64,000 bases of DNA from Mycobacterium mantenii (lineage in GTDB: Bacteria > Actinomycetota > Actinomycetes > Mycobacteriales > Mycobacteriaceae): NCBI RefSeq assembly GCF_010731775.1, contig NZ_AP022590.1, positions 2,418,001 to 2,482,000 of the forward strand. Reading direction: 5' to 3'. Below are positions 42,816 to 51,545 of the stretch, in pieces (the stretch's first letter is position 1; the number at the start of each line of letters is the position of its first letter). The translations under genes were made by a program, and so were the position numbers. The notes beneath the pieces were generated by a model that was not told the DNA's origin, ran no database searches, and was given only the letters and a program-made list of their open reading frames with translations.

Positions 42816-43658
42816 TCAGTGACGGCCCGTTGCCCCTCCGCCGTCACGCTGCGCCCATGCTGCTCGAACCATACGAGTGTAATGCACAAGGGCTTTAGCG
42901 GACAACGATGCACGCTTTTGCAAAGCATGCATCGCTGCATCCAACGCCGCGGCCGGATACGCTTCCGAACCGGTCGGCGATGGCATCGAATGGTGGCCCT
43001 TGCTCGAGAAGTCGCTCAAGAGCCCACGCCGACTACGCCCTGGCGTGCGGCTTCGACCACCCAAGTTGTCCGCAGTGGGCTGTGCGCGCTCCAGATACTG
43101 CCCAACCAGCTCGCGGACCTCTGCGTGTCCCTCGCTCGCCATCGTGAACGAAGCCTCCAGCCGCATCCACCTGGGCAGGCAGGTCAGGAGAAACGCAATG
43201 GCGGCAGGTGATAGGTCCCGATCAGAAAGCCCAAGCTTCTCCCAGTGCTCAGTCAATGCGTCCAGCTGGACCTTGCGGTACTTCTCCGCGAACTGCGCAA
43301 TCTCCATTTGGATGCTCTTGCGATGGTTCACGAGTGCCAAGAATTCCATCAGCAGGCCTGTGGAGATCTCGTCGCCGCTGGAGTCCCAGAGGATGCGAAG
43401 CACATCGTCGGGATTGGTGCGCAATTCCGAAACCATCGTTTCTATAGTCCGCTCTGCGTATTCGCGAACTACCGCGAGGAACAGATCGTCCAGCGACGGA
43501 AAGTGGTATTGAACCGCTCCCAGCGAAACACCCGCCTTGGCCGCGACATTGCGGTAGGTGACTGCCGCGTATCCGTCTTCCAGCATGATCCGCTCGGTGC
43601 TCTTCACCAGCACAGCACGGGTTGACCCCTCGTCGTCGACTCGGTTGCGGCCTGTCAT
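42816..43658 (-). CDS. TetR-family regulator, candidate controller of the ATACGNNCGTAT sites
   Basis: A 280-residue regulator with a clear TetR helix-turn-helix: MLEDGYAAVTYRNVAAKAG, then VSLGAVQYHFPSLDDLF, residues about 25-60. A normal ligand domain runs to about residue 195 (ELVGQYLERAQ). The remaining 85 residues are Arg/Ser/Ala-rich and look like read-through into non-coding sequence; they include operator G. Its own upstream region carries a tandem pair of the motif (43881-43911), as expected for autoregulation. No other TetR gene in the window has the motif in front, so it is the best candidate for the shared regulator (inference). Confidence 0.82.
   Translation of the reverse strand: MTGRNRVDDEGSTRAVLVKSTERIMLEDGYAAVTYRNVAAKAGVSLGAVQYHFPSLDDLFLAVVREYAERTIETMVSELRTNPDDVLRILWDSSGDEISTGLLMEFLALVNHRKSIQMEIAQFAEKYRKVQLDALTEHWEKLGLSDRDLSPAAIAFLLTCLPRWMRLEASFTMASEGHAEVRELVGQYLERAQPTADNLGGRSRTPGRSRRGLLSDFSSKGHHSMPSPTGSEAYPAAALDAAMHALQKRASLSAKALVHYTRMVRAAWAQRDGGGATGRH
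42871..42882. promoter_or_regulatory. candidate operator G (ATACGAGTGTAA)
   Basis: Matches ATACGNNCGTAT with two changes (T at position 8, A at position 12). It lies 107 bases upstream of the SDR start at 42764 and within the last codons of the TetR frame. Confidence 0.45.
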
Positions 43659-43880
43659 AACTGCACGTGTCTCCTTTGAAGTCAGGGCCAGGTGTCGCGA
43701 CCCTGATCATTTCTGCCGCGCCGCTCACCCGGAAGACCCTCTACCCACTTCCGCGCTTCCCGGCCGCGGGTTGTTCGCCTCCGAACCGAGCGATCTGGCC
43801 GCTGAACCGCGTTGCCTTCTCACACACCTGTTCGCCGGGCGCCCAGAGCAACTGACCCTTATCGCCGTAGCCACTCTACG

Positions 43881-43911
43881 ATACATGCGTACGAATTCGA
43901 TACACGCGCAT
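43881..43911. promoter_or_regulatory. tandem candidate operators H1/H2, 19 bp apart
   Basis: H1 is ATACATGCGTAC (43881-43892) and H2 is ATACACGCGCAT (43900-43911). Each differs from ATACGNNCGTAT at two positions, but the start-to-start distance is again exactly 19 bp. They lie about 220 bases upstream of the TetR start at 43658. The rest of 43659-44181 shows no supported gene. Confidence 0.5.
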
Positions 43912-44074
43912 TCCAGCTGCCGTAGGCGACTGCGCGGTGATGGAAACGAATTGTCCCGAAGGTCGCACGACGAATTTCTCGTCGCGGTCTCGCCCGCGCC
44001 GCTGGGCTGTTTTCGTCGATCAGGGATTGATCGGGTGCCCGTTAATGGGTCTCACCGGGTAGACCTTCCGGTCC

Positions 44075-44100
44075 CCACGGGGTGGGGTGTCACCCCGTGG
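44075..44100 (-). terminator. strong stem-loop, likely terminator of the unit ending at 44182
   Basis: A perfect 10-bp stem, CCACGGGGTG and CACCCCGTGG, closes a six-base loop. It lies about 80 bases beyond the stop of the minus-strand SDR gene. No T-run follows on that strand, as is common for terminators in GC-rich actinobacteria. Confidence 0.55.
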
Positions 44101-44181
44101 TGCTGCTGTCTGACCGGTGCCTGACGAATATTTAATATCCTAAGTTCACGGGCGGTTTGCTCCGCTTGGGAATCCTCGTTG

Positions 44182-44886
44182 TTACAGCAACGCCACCGCG
44201 CCCCCATTGACGAGCAGCGTCTGTCCGGTGATGTAGGACGCATCCGGCGATGCGAGAAACGCGCACACGTTCGCAACTTCATCGGGTACGCCGCCACGCC
44301 CCAATGGGATCTGATCGAGGATCTGCGGCGGCAGAAACGATGGGTCGGGAAACGTCTGTCCTGGCGCCAGACAGTTGACTCGGATGCCGAGTGGCCCGAA
44401 CTCGACGGCTAAAGCCTTGGTCATGTGCGAGACGGCGGCCTTCGAAGCGTGGTAGTGCGCGCCCTGCCCCCGCGTTACGGTTACGCCGGCCTGCGAACCG
44501 ATGTTCACGATCGCCCCACCGCCAGCGGCCTCCATCAGAGGCAATACCGCCCGGGTGCACAGGAAGACACTGCGCAAGTTCACGGAGAGCACCCGGTCCC
44601 ACTCGTCGACCGTAATCTCTTTGAAGGGACGCCGAAACCAAATTCCGGCATTGTTGACCAGCACGTCGATGTGCCCGTATGCAGACCCGACGCGGTCGAA
44701 CAACGATTCCACGTCGTCGGCGGCCGAGACGTCGGCGGTCTCGTAGCGGATTCGAGGGTCGGCGTCCTCCGGCTCCTGCAGATCCACCGCGACGACGCGC
44801 GAACCGTCGGAAGCGAAGCGCCCTGCGATTGCGGCTCCGATGCCTCTGGCGCCACCGGTGACAAGGACGACACGATCGTTTGCCAC
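44182..44886 (-). CDS. short-chain dehydrogenase/reductase (FabG-like)
   Basis: A 234-residue SDR with a GTG start, six bases after the preceding gene's stop. Motifs: LVTGGARGIGAAIAGR, NNAGIW, Ser in VNIGSQAG and YHASK, ending TGQTLLVNGG. It is the last gene of a unit with cupin, P450 and maleate-isomerase-like genes. Confidence 0.9.
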   Translation of the reverse strand: MANDRVVLVTGGARGIGAAIAGRFASDGSRVVAVDLQEPEDADPRIRYETADVSAADDVESLFDRVGSAYGHIDVLVNNAGIWFRRPFKEITVDEWDRVLSVNLRSVFLCTRAVLPLMEAAGGGAIVNIGSQAGVTVTRGQGAHYHASKAAVSHMTKALAVEFGPLGIRVNCLAPGQTFPDPSFLPPQILDQIPLGRGGVPDEVANVCAFLASPDASYITGQTLLVNGGAVALL

Positions 44887-44892
44887 GGCGTC

Positions 44893-45651
44893 TCAGCCCG
44901 CGAAGCTTTTGCTCAACAGGTAACCGGCGTTCGGGACCACTGTCGAACGCCCTAACACGGTCAGCAGGTCGTAGGTGGTCGCGGTCGCCGCGGAAAGCAC
45001 CGGAAGGTCCAGGCGCGCCTCCGCTTCGGGAATCGCCGCAAGCGAAGGCATCTGCACGCACGCCGACAGTACAACGGCGTCGCAGTTGCTCCGATTCAGC
45101 CGGGCGGCGCGCGCCGGGAGATCGGTGGGATCGAGACGCCCGACCGCGCAATTGTCTGCAACACCGAGGCTCACGACGTCCACCACTTCAACGCCGGCCT
45201 GCTCGATGTACTCGCGGACCTTCTGCGTCAGTTCCGGGACGTAGGGAGTGATCATCGATATCCGCTGCGCGCCAAGGGCATCGAGGCCACGCACCAACGC
45301 TCCCGCGCTGGAGACAACGGGCGCGTTGCAACCCTGCTCACGCGCGACGTCGGTCAGTCGGCCTTCGGCCCCGACATGTGCGCCGGGCCCTTGCGACATG
45401 ATCGCCACCAAGCACGCGTAGGCCATCGCGTCGCACTGGGCATCGGCGAGCGAGACGGCGCACCCGTTGCTATCGCGGTCCATCTGCGCTAGCGCGTCGG
45501 CGGTAACCTCCAGCATCCGCATACGGCTGGAATGAAACGTAAAGCGTTCCTCCGGAATCATCTGCGCACGTCGCGCAAACATCTCGGGGAGTTCGGTTTC
45601 CATCGTCGTGTTGGAACTCGGCACGATCAGGCCCAGCCGGGTCGGCAGCAT
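44893..45651 (-). CDS. maleate cis-trans isomerase / Asp-Glu racemase-fold protein
   Basis: A 252-residue protein; the ATG at 45651 directly precedes the fold's first strand (RLGLIVPSSNTTMETELP). The PSSNTxxE segment and two active-site Cys regions, AYACLVAIM near residue 85 and LSACVQMPS near residue 203, match maleate isomerase and arylmalonate decarboxylase relatives. These enzymes form a covalent Cys adduct to isomerise or decarboxylate a dicarboxylate. Maleate-type acids arise late in aromatic ring breakdown, which fits the neighbouring region. Confidence 0.83.
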   Translation of the reverse strand: MLPTRLGLIVPSSNTTMETELPEMFARRAQMIPEERFTFHSSRMRMLEVTADALAQMDRDSNGCAVSLADAQCDAMAYACLVAIMSQGPGAHVGAEGRLTDVAREQGCNAPVVSSAGALVRGLDALGAQRISMITPYVPELTQKVREYIEQAGVEVVDVVSLGVADNCAVGRLDPTDLPARAARLNRSNCDAVVLSACVQMPSLAAIPEAEARLDLPVLSAATATTYDLLTVLGRSTVVPNAGYLLSKSFAG

Positions 45652-45686
45652 ATTAATCCAATTCCTAGAGAATCGCGGTTGCGGGT

Positions 45687-46943
45687 TCAGCGCGGCGTGA
45701 GGCGTACCGGAAGGTTGCTCACTCCACACGGCGTCATGATGTCGACGTGCCCGACCCGGTAGGTGGGCTCGCCGAGAAGCTCAATGTCTTTCGTGCGTGC
45801 CAGCAGCTCTTCGAACATGACCCGGATCTCACGCCGCGCCAGGTTGGCGCCTAGGCAGTAGTGCACGCCGTGCCCGCCGAAACCGAGGTGCGGGTTAGGG
45901 TTACGGGTGACATTGAAGCGGAACGGATCCGCGAACACCTTGGCGTCGCGATTGGCCGACGGGTAGAACAGCGCAACCCGTTCACCCGCTTTGATTTCGA
46001 CGCCATGCAGGACAGTGTCCTTGGTTGCGGTCCGCCGGAAGACGACGACAGGCGACCCCCAGCGGACAATCTCGTCCACAGCCGTGCTCATCACCGACGG
46101 GTCGGTCCGCAAAAGCTCCATCTGGTCGGGGTTTTGGAGCAAGGCCAGCAGTCCGGCGGAGATTGAGTCGCGAGTGGTTTCGCTGCCGGCAATGGTGAGC
46201 ACCATGAAGAACAGGTCGAGTTCGAACTCATTGAGCTGGGTTGTGGAACCGTCGGGTTGCTCGACCTCGGCCGTGGTGAGCTTGGTCCACACGTCGTCGG
46301 CTGGTGACTGCCGCTTGCGGTCCGCGAGTTGGTGAGCGTAGGCGAACAACTCAGCCATGCGTGCCTGCTGCACTTCTTGGGGTAGCTGGGTGCTCTGAGC
46401 CTCGATGGCCGCCAGTGCCACACTGAACAGCGAGTCGCGATCCGCCTCGGGGATGCCCACGATGTCGGCGATCATGTGCATCGGCAGCTTGTAGGCGACC
46501 TCGTCGACGAAGTTGCACTCACCTGATTCGAGTGCGCGGTCGATGATGTTGACCGCCCACGACCGCGCCTGGTCTTCAAGCATCGCAGTCATCCGTGCCG
46601 TGAACCCCTTGTTCACCAGCTTGCGCAGGCGGGTGTGGTCGGGCGGGTCCATCGTGATGAGCATCATCCCGCGCGCGTTGTGATCCCAGTCCGGGATGGT
46701 GGGGCCCTCGAAGGAGCGGTACGTCGTGTGGTCGGCGCTCACTGTCTTGATCTCTTCGTGGGTCGACACAACCCAGAACGATCCGCCGCCGAGCTTTTCC
46801 TTGGCGCCCGCCGTCTCTGGATGACGCCACACCGGCGCCTGCTCACGCAAGACGGTGAAGACGTCGTGCGGGAAGCCGTTGGTGAAGTCCTCGAGGCTCA
46901 AATCGATCGTTTCGAGGGTCGGTGCCGCCGACTCCACTGTCAT
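45687..46943 (-). CDS. cytochrome P450, CYP125/CYP142-like
   Basis: A 418-residue P450, ATG at 46943 with TAGGAG upstream. It differs from the other five: LLITMDPPDHTRLRKLVNKGF in the C-helix, AGSETTRDS in the I-helix, and FGGHGVHYCLGANLARRE with the heme Cys near residue 363. The heme loop and the overall pattern resemble mycobacterial CYP124/125/142 enzymes that hydroxylate terminal methyls of branched or steroid side chains. No ferredoxin is adjacent. It follows a cupin gene. Confidence 0.92.
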   Translation of the reverse strand: MTVESAAPTLETIDLSLEDFTNGFPHDVFTVLREQAPVWRHPETAGAKEKLGGGSFWVVSTHEEIKTVSADHTTYRSFEGPTIPDWDHNARGMMLITMDPPDHTRLRKLVNKGFTARMTAMLEDQARSWAVNIIDRALESGECNFVDEVAYKLPMHMIADIVGIPEADRDSLFSVALAAIEAQSTQLPQEVQQARMAELFAYAHQLADRKRQSPADDVWTKLTTAEVEQPDGSTTQLNEFELDLFFMVLTIAGSETTRDSISAGLLALLQNPDQMELLRTDPSVMSTAVDEIVRWGSPVVVFRRTATKDTVLHGVEIKAGERVALFYPSANRDAKVFADPFRFNVTRNPNPHLGFGGHGVHYCLGANLARREIRVMFEELLARTKDIELLGEPTYRVGHVDIMTPCGVSNLPVRLTPR

Positions 46944-46981
46944 GCTTGCTCCTAGGGTGAGCGTGTGGCCCAATGGGCCTG

Positions 46982-47437
46982 TCAGTCGGTCATTTTCGTC
47001 GGCTGTGGGCGGTCGAGGCGTATTTTCTCGTAGTCGCCGGATGTCATGCCGGCTACGGCCAGGTAGGAGGCCGGTGCATCGGAGACGTTGCGAATTCCGT
47101 GCGGGATTCCGGCTGGCACCAGCACTGCCTCACCGACCTTCATCGTCCTGGCGGGAAAGTCGCCGAGCGTGTATTCGACCTCGCCCTCCACGATGATGTG
47201 CAGGTGCTCGGTCTTGGGATGAACGTGGTAGTCGTTTTCCTGGCCGGGCGACAGGTTCCACATAATCAGGCCAAGATCGGTCGTCGCGGACGCCAGCACC
47301 GCGGTCGGCGACTGCGAGTCGAACTCCTGATAGGTCGACATCGAAAACACCAGTGATGGCGGATCGGCGGGGTTCATCGCTGAAGCGCGATCGGCGATGA
47401 ATCGCTCATGACCCGGCTCAGGGACGTAGTTCGTCAT
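46982..47437 (-). CDS. cupin-domain protein
   Basis: A 151-residue single-cupin protein behind AAAGG. The first cupin motif is GQENDYHVHPKTEHLHIIVE, the second PAGIPHGIRNVSD, giving His and Glu metal ligands. It is paralogous to the cupin at 56187-56630 and first gene of the P450 unit. Cupins of this kind are dioxygenases or isomerases, or ligand-binding partners. Divergent from the GMC oxidoreductase gene. Confidence 0.85.
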   Translation of the reverse strand: MTNYVPEPGHERFIADRASAMNPADPPSLVFSMSTYQEFDSQSPTAVLASATTDLGLIMWNLSPGQENDYHVHPKTEHLHIIVEGEVEYTLGDFPARTMKVGEAVLVPAGIPHGIRNVSDAPASYLAVAGMTSGDYEKIRLDRPQPTKMTD

Positions 47438-47641
47438 AGATGCCTTTCGTTCGGGCCGAACGCGCGGCGCAGCGGACTGATTGTCGAGGCTCTACGAACA
47501 TGATATGAACTACTATATACAGATTGTCACGGCTCAGTCGAGCGTCTGCAGCTGTATTGCTGCGACGTGCGACACGAGGAGGCGCCCGGTGGGTTGCGAC
47601 GGCAACGTGGTTCGCACGACTTTCCTAGCCACCGCGGAACG

Positions 47642-49288
47642 ATGATGTCGCGCAGTCACGACGCCACCCACTGGGATTACGTCATCGTCGGCGGAGGGTC
47701 GGCCGGGTGTGTCCTCGCGAACCGGTTGTCCGCGGACCCGTCCAAAAGTGTGCTGCTGCTCGAGGCCGGCGGATGGGACGGCCACCCGCTGATTCGCATC
47801 CCGGCCGCCTTGGCATTCATGCCCACCAAATTCGACTGGCGTTTCGCCGGCGCGCCCGACCCGTCCCGTAACGGGCTGCCTGACGATTGGTCGGCAGGAC
47901 GAGTGCTCGGCGGCGGAAGCTCGATCAACATGATGTGCTGGGTCCGCGGAGAGCGCTCCGACTTCGACGAGTGGCGCGAGCTGGGCTGCCCTGGGTGGGG
48001 CTACGACGACGTGCTGCCGTACTTCGAGCGCGCCGAGACGTTCGCCGACGGGCCGAGCCCCTATCGCGGCGGCCGTGGTCCGATGAGCGTGACCAAGGTC
48101 AAGATGCGGGTCGAGGCCCTCGATGACTTCCTGCAAGCAGCCGAAGCAGCGGGTCACACGCCGAATCCCGACTACAACGGCGAGCGCCAGCAGGGCGTCT
48201 CCGTCGCCCAGGTGAACCAGCGGCGCGGCTTTCGGTGCAACACCGCCCGGGCGTATCTGGTGCCGGCCCGCAAGCGCCCGAACCTGACGATCCGTACCGG
48301 TGCGTTCGTTACCCGGGTGTGCATCGAAGGGACACGCGCAACGGGAGTGGAGTACGAGCACCGCGGGCGCCGGCTCGAGGTGCGTGCCGCCTCTGAAGTG
48401 ATTGTCAGCGCGGGTTCGCTCACCTCGCCGAAGCTGCTCATGTTGTCGGGCGTCGGGCCGGCCGACCATCTGCAAGCGCTCGGCATCGACGTTCACCTTG
48501 ACCAGCCCGCAGTCGGGACCAATTTGCAGGAGCACGCCTACGCTTTGATGCGGTACCACACGCGCGCCGGCACACTGCGCGAAGAGCTGCGGCCCCTGCG
48601 CGCGATCCGGCACGGCTGGGAGTTTCTTCGGCGTGGCGGCGGCGCCTTGACGATGTCTGGCGGGGCGGCGATCGTGTTCGCGCCGATCACCGGCGAGCGC
48701 CCCACCGAGACTGAAATTATCCTGATGCCGGTTGGCATGGAATTCAAATCCCTCGAGGGCCAAGAGGACACGCACGACATCCACAACGTGAAGATCGTCG
48801 GCAATCGGGTGATGCTCTATCCGAGTTTCGTTCACCCCACGGGCCGGGGCACCGTTCGCCTGGCCTCGAGCGATCCATCGGCTGGGCCACTCATCGAGCA
48901 CTCACTGGTGGGCGGGGATGACATGCAAGCGCTGATCGCCGCGTGCCGCCAGGCGCGGGAGATCTTCCGGACCCCGGTGATGAAGGCTCGTCAGGTTGTG
49001 GAGGAACTTCCCGGTGACGACGTGGAGACTGACGAGCAGTGGGCGGAGTTTTTGCGACGCCACGCATTCCGGCCTTATCACCCGGTAGGGACATGCCGGA
49101 TGGGGTCCGACGACGGCGCGGTGGTGGATCCCGAGCTGCGGGTGCGTGGGATCGACGGATTGCGGGTTGTCGACGCTTCGGTGTTCCCGCGGATCACCAG
49201 CGGCAACACCAACGCGCCGGTGATCATGGTCGCCGAACGCGCCGCCGACCTGATCCTGAAGAAGACGACGCAGCAAACACCCGCGTGA
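47642..49288 (+). CDS. GMC-family FAD oxidoreductase (choline/alcohol dehydrogenase-like)
   Basis: A 548-residue flavoprotein; the ATG at 47642 (or 47645) puts the FAD motif VIVGGGSAGCVLANRL at residues about 13-28. GMC signatures follow: VLGGGSSINMMCW, GSLTSPKLLMLSGVGP, and the C-terminal YHPVGTCRMG with the catalytic His, then GNTNAPVIMVAERAADLI. It oxidises primary alcohols to aldehydes. It is divergent from the cupin-P450 unit, with 204 bases between starts that include the AT-rich ATATAC patch at about 47515. Confidence 0.9.
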   Translation: MMSRSHDATHWDYVIVGGGSAGCVLANRLSADPSKSVLLLEAGGWDGHPLIRIPAALAFMPTKFDWRFAGAPDPSRNGLPDDWSAGRVLGGGSSINMMCWVRGERSDFDEWRELGCPGWGYDDVLPYFERAETFADGPSPYRGGRGPMSVTKVKMRVEALDDFLQAAEAAGHTPNPDYNGERQQGVSVAQVNQRRGFRCNTARAYLVPARKRPNLTIRTGAFVTRVCIEGTRATGVEYEHRGRRLEVRAASEVIVSAGSLTSPKLLMLSGVGPADHLQALGIDVHLDQPAVGTNLQEHAYALMRYHTRAGTLREELRPLRAIRHGWEFLRRGGGALTMSGGAAIVFAPITGERPTETEIILMPVGMEFKSLEGQEDTHDIHNVKIVGNRVMLYPSFVHPTGRGTVRLASSDPSAGPLIEHSLVGGDDMQALIAACRQAREIFRTPVMKARQVVEELPGDDVETDEQWAEFLRRHAFRPYHPVGTCRMGSDDGAVVDPELRVRGIDGLRVVDASVFPRITSGNTNAPVIMVAERAADLILKKTTQQTPA

Positions 49289-49351
49289 GGGCACAGGTCG
49301 CCGGCGTCACAGCGGTTTGAGGCGGCCGTTGTGTTGCCGCGTCAAGCACCC

Positions 49352-50278
49352 TCATTTGATCGCGATTCCGAGACGCCGCTCGAGAGTCTCAGGTATCCCG
49401 TCCTTCCAGTGCACCGAACACTTTCCGATCAGCTCATTGCGCCGGGCGTTGTCCGAAGCCCGCTTGTCGAACCGGATCTCGCTCGGCGCGAACTTCGGCT
49501 CGAGGCCGGCCACACCGGCGATGTACTCACACATCTCCCGGGTGGAAACCGCATCGTTGCCTGCCCAGTTCACGATCGTCGCCGGCGTCGAAGCGACCTC
49601 GAAGAGGGCGTGGCTTTGAACCGCGATGTCTTGGGCCCCGATCGGCGAGCACAGGTCGTCGTGGCCGATCGGTAGCGGGATGGTGTCCCCTGCCGCCATG
49701 CGCTTGTAATAGCTGACCGGGAGCCCGCCAGTTCCGCCGGTCCAGCTGTAACCGATATTCATGCGGGCGATCGTTGTGGGCAGGTCGAGCAACCGGGACG
49801 CCGCTCGGACCGCGCCTTCCGCAGCAATCTTGCTGACGGGATAGCTGGCCGAGAAGGTCATGTCGACCCCGAGTGCATCGGTTTCTGAATACAGGTGGCG
49901 GGGGTGGTCGCTGTGGGTCTTGTACACGCAGAACGTCGACACGTGGACAAATGCCTCCGCCCGGCAGCAGTGCTGCATCAGCAAGGCGGCGCCTTCGGCG
50001 TTGAACGTGATCGCCCGGTCGTGTTCCTCGAGACTCGGTCCGATTTGCAGAGCCGAGTGAAGGACGTGGGTGAAGTCGTAGGGCACGGCCGAGAAGTCAC
50101 CGGTGCCCATGTCCCAGAAGCAGGTCCTGACCCCCTGAGCTTCCAGTTGCCGTTTGGCATTTGGGTCGCTGAACCGGCCGGCGCACCACACCTCATTGTC
50201 ATGGACCAGATGCTCAGCTATAGGACGAGCGATCGTGCCTGTCGCACCGGTCACCAAGATCTTTTTCCCCGCAAGCAT
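49352..50278 (-). CDS. NAD-dependent epimerase/dehydratase (extended SDR)
   Basis: A 308-residue extended SDR; AGGAGG four bases before the ATG at 50278 fixes the start. The cofactor motif is ILVTGATGTIARPIAE, and the catalytic Tyr-x-x-x-Lys is YPVSK (ASYPVSKIAAEG). The C-terminal substrate domain is short. It is the last gene of a long minus-strand run. Candidate roles include 3-beta-hydroxysteroid-type or sugar-nucleotide-like dehydrogenation; substrate unknown. Confidence 0.85.
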   Translation of the reverse strand: MLAGKKILVTGATGTIARPIAEHLVHDNEVWCAGRFSDPNAKRQLEAQGVRTCFWDMGTGDFSAVPYDFTHVLHSALQIGPSLEEHDRAITFNAEGAALLMQHCCRAEAFVHVSTFCVYKTHSDHPRHLYSETDALGVDMTFSASYPVSKIAAEGAVRAASRLLDLPTTIARMNIGYSWTGGTGGLPVSYYKRMAAGDTIPLPIGHDDLCSPIGAQDIAVQSHALFEVASTPATIVNWAGNDAVSTREMCEYIAGVAGLEPKFAPSEIRFDKRASDNARRNELIGKCSVHWKDGIPETLERRLGIAIK

Positions 50279-50295
50279 CGGACCTCCTGTGGACC

Positions 50296-51351
50296 TCAGA
50301 CGAATGAACACCGGGGTGTGGTGAGCGGCAGGTCGAGCGAGCTGACCAGGCCGGCAGGCGCGTCGCACACGAACGGGATGGCATTCACGATGCGCATGGT
50401 GGTCGCCACCAGGGTGTCGTCGCACGCCGTATCGGGCCGGCCGACCGTTAGTTCACACTTGAGGTCCGGATTGCCCTCGATCATCACCCGGTATACCCCG
50501 TCGCGATCCGCCGACGGCCATTCGGGCGCCAGATCGCCGGCCATGCGGTTAACGTGCTCGATCACGATGGCGTCCCGGCCGCCCACGACGGCAATGGTCT
50601 CGAAGCGAACCGCCCCTACCGTGCCGGCCTCGATCGTCCCGGCGGCGACCTCAAGCGTCCGGGGCGTCACGACTTTGTCGTAGGTCTCCCGAATCGCATC
50701 TATCTCCACTTCCAGGCGGTCGGCGATCATGCGTAGCAGCGGCCCCCAGGTGATCGTGTTTACCCCCGATGCGGAAGCGAGCGGCTTGTAGTCCATCGGC
50801 ATCCCGAATCCCATGCCTTCGAACATGACGTACCTGACCGGATACGTGTCGTAGCGGAGCATTTCCTGCGCCCGCACCGAGCGGATTGTGTCGCTCATCG
50901 TCAAGAGGGTCAGCGGCAGATGGTCGCCGGCGAACCCGGGCTCGATCCCCGACACGTACAAGGTTGCGCCGCCGTGTTCGGCCGCAGCTTGCAACTGGGC
51001 CCGAAGGTCGGACCGGTAGCCGGGGGGATACACCAGTGCCGGAATAGAGACCGCGACAACATTGATGCCGCTCTCGAGGATGCGGACCAGTGTCGGAACC
51101 ACTGCATCCCGGTTCGGGTCAGCTGCGGAGAAGCAGATACAGTCCGGCTCCAAAGCAAGCAGTTCGTCGATGTCGTTTGTCGCGGTGATACCGACCGGAT
51201 CGATCCCGGCAAGGACACCGGCGTCCTGGCCCACCTTTTCGGGACTGTGAACCCACAAGCCGACCAGTTCAAGATCTGCCCGCCTGGATATCGTCCGAAT
51301 GGCCAGCTTGCCGATGGTGCCTGTCGAGAATGCGGCTACCCGATGAATCAC
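50296..51351 (-). CDS. dihydrodipicolinate reductase-like / amine dehydrogenase-like protein
   Basis: A 351-residue Rossmann protein. GGAGG five bases before the GTG at 51351 marks the start; a TTG at 51363 is the longer option. The N-terminus RVAAFSTGTIGKLAIRTI is the nucleotide-binding region of DapB-like reductases, with ELVGLWVHSPEKVGQDAG next. Related proteins include 2,4-diaminopentanoate dehydrogenase. Its role in this catabolic run is not known. It lies 17 bases before the epimerase gene. Confidence 0.8.
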   Translation of the reverse strand: MIHRVAAFSTGTIGKLAIRTISRRADLELVGLWVHSPEKVGQDAGVLAGIDPVGITATNDIDELLALEPDCICFSAADPNRDAVVPTLVRILESGINVVAVSIPALVYPPGYRSDLRAQLQAAAEHGGATLYVSGIEPGFAGDHLPLTLLTMSDTIRSVRAQEMLRYDTYPVRYVMFEGMGFGMPMDYKPLASASGVNTITWGPLLRMIADRLEVEIDAIRETYDKVVTPRTLEVAAGTIEAGTVGAVRFETIAVVGGRDAIVIEHVNRMAGDLAPEWPSADRDGVYRVMIEGNPDLKCELTVGRPDTACDDTLVATTMRIVNAIPFVCDAPAGLVSSLDLPLTTPRCSFV

Positions 51352-51496
51352 GCCGACCTCCAACGCCAGATGTGAACACCGAATTCTAAGTTAAATAACT
51401 TTGATTCACCAGCTTGCAAGTCGTTTTTCGGTCGACGCCGGTTTTCGAAAATTGGAGGTCTCCGCGAGCGCGCCGCCGACCTCACACTGAAGGCAG

Positions 51497-51522
51497 CACA
51501 GCAGGTCACAGCAGGTCACAGC
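51497..51522. repeat. 10-bp direct repeat CACAGCAGGT, about 2.6 copies
   Basis: Two full copies and a partial third lie head to tail just beyond the monooxygenase stop (51546). Short and without obvious function; possibly polymerase slippage. Confidence 0.6.
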
Positions 51523-51545
51523 CTGAGCAGTACAGGCTGCCGGCA

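Noticed and set aside
47534..48901. 455-residue minus-strand ORF opposite the GMC oxidoreductase gene
   Set aside because: Arg/His/Ala-rich shadow frame with no family pattern; the plus strand encodes a clear GMC protein over the same bases.
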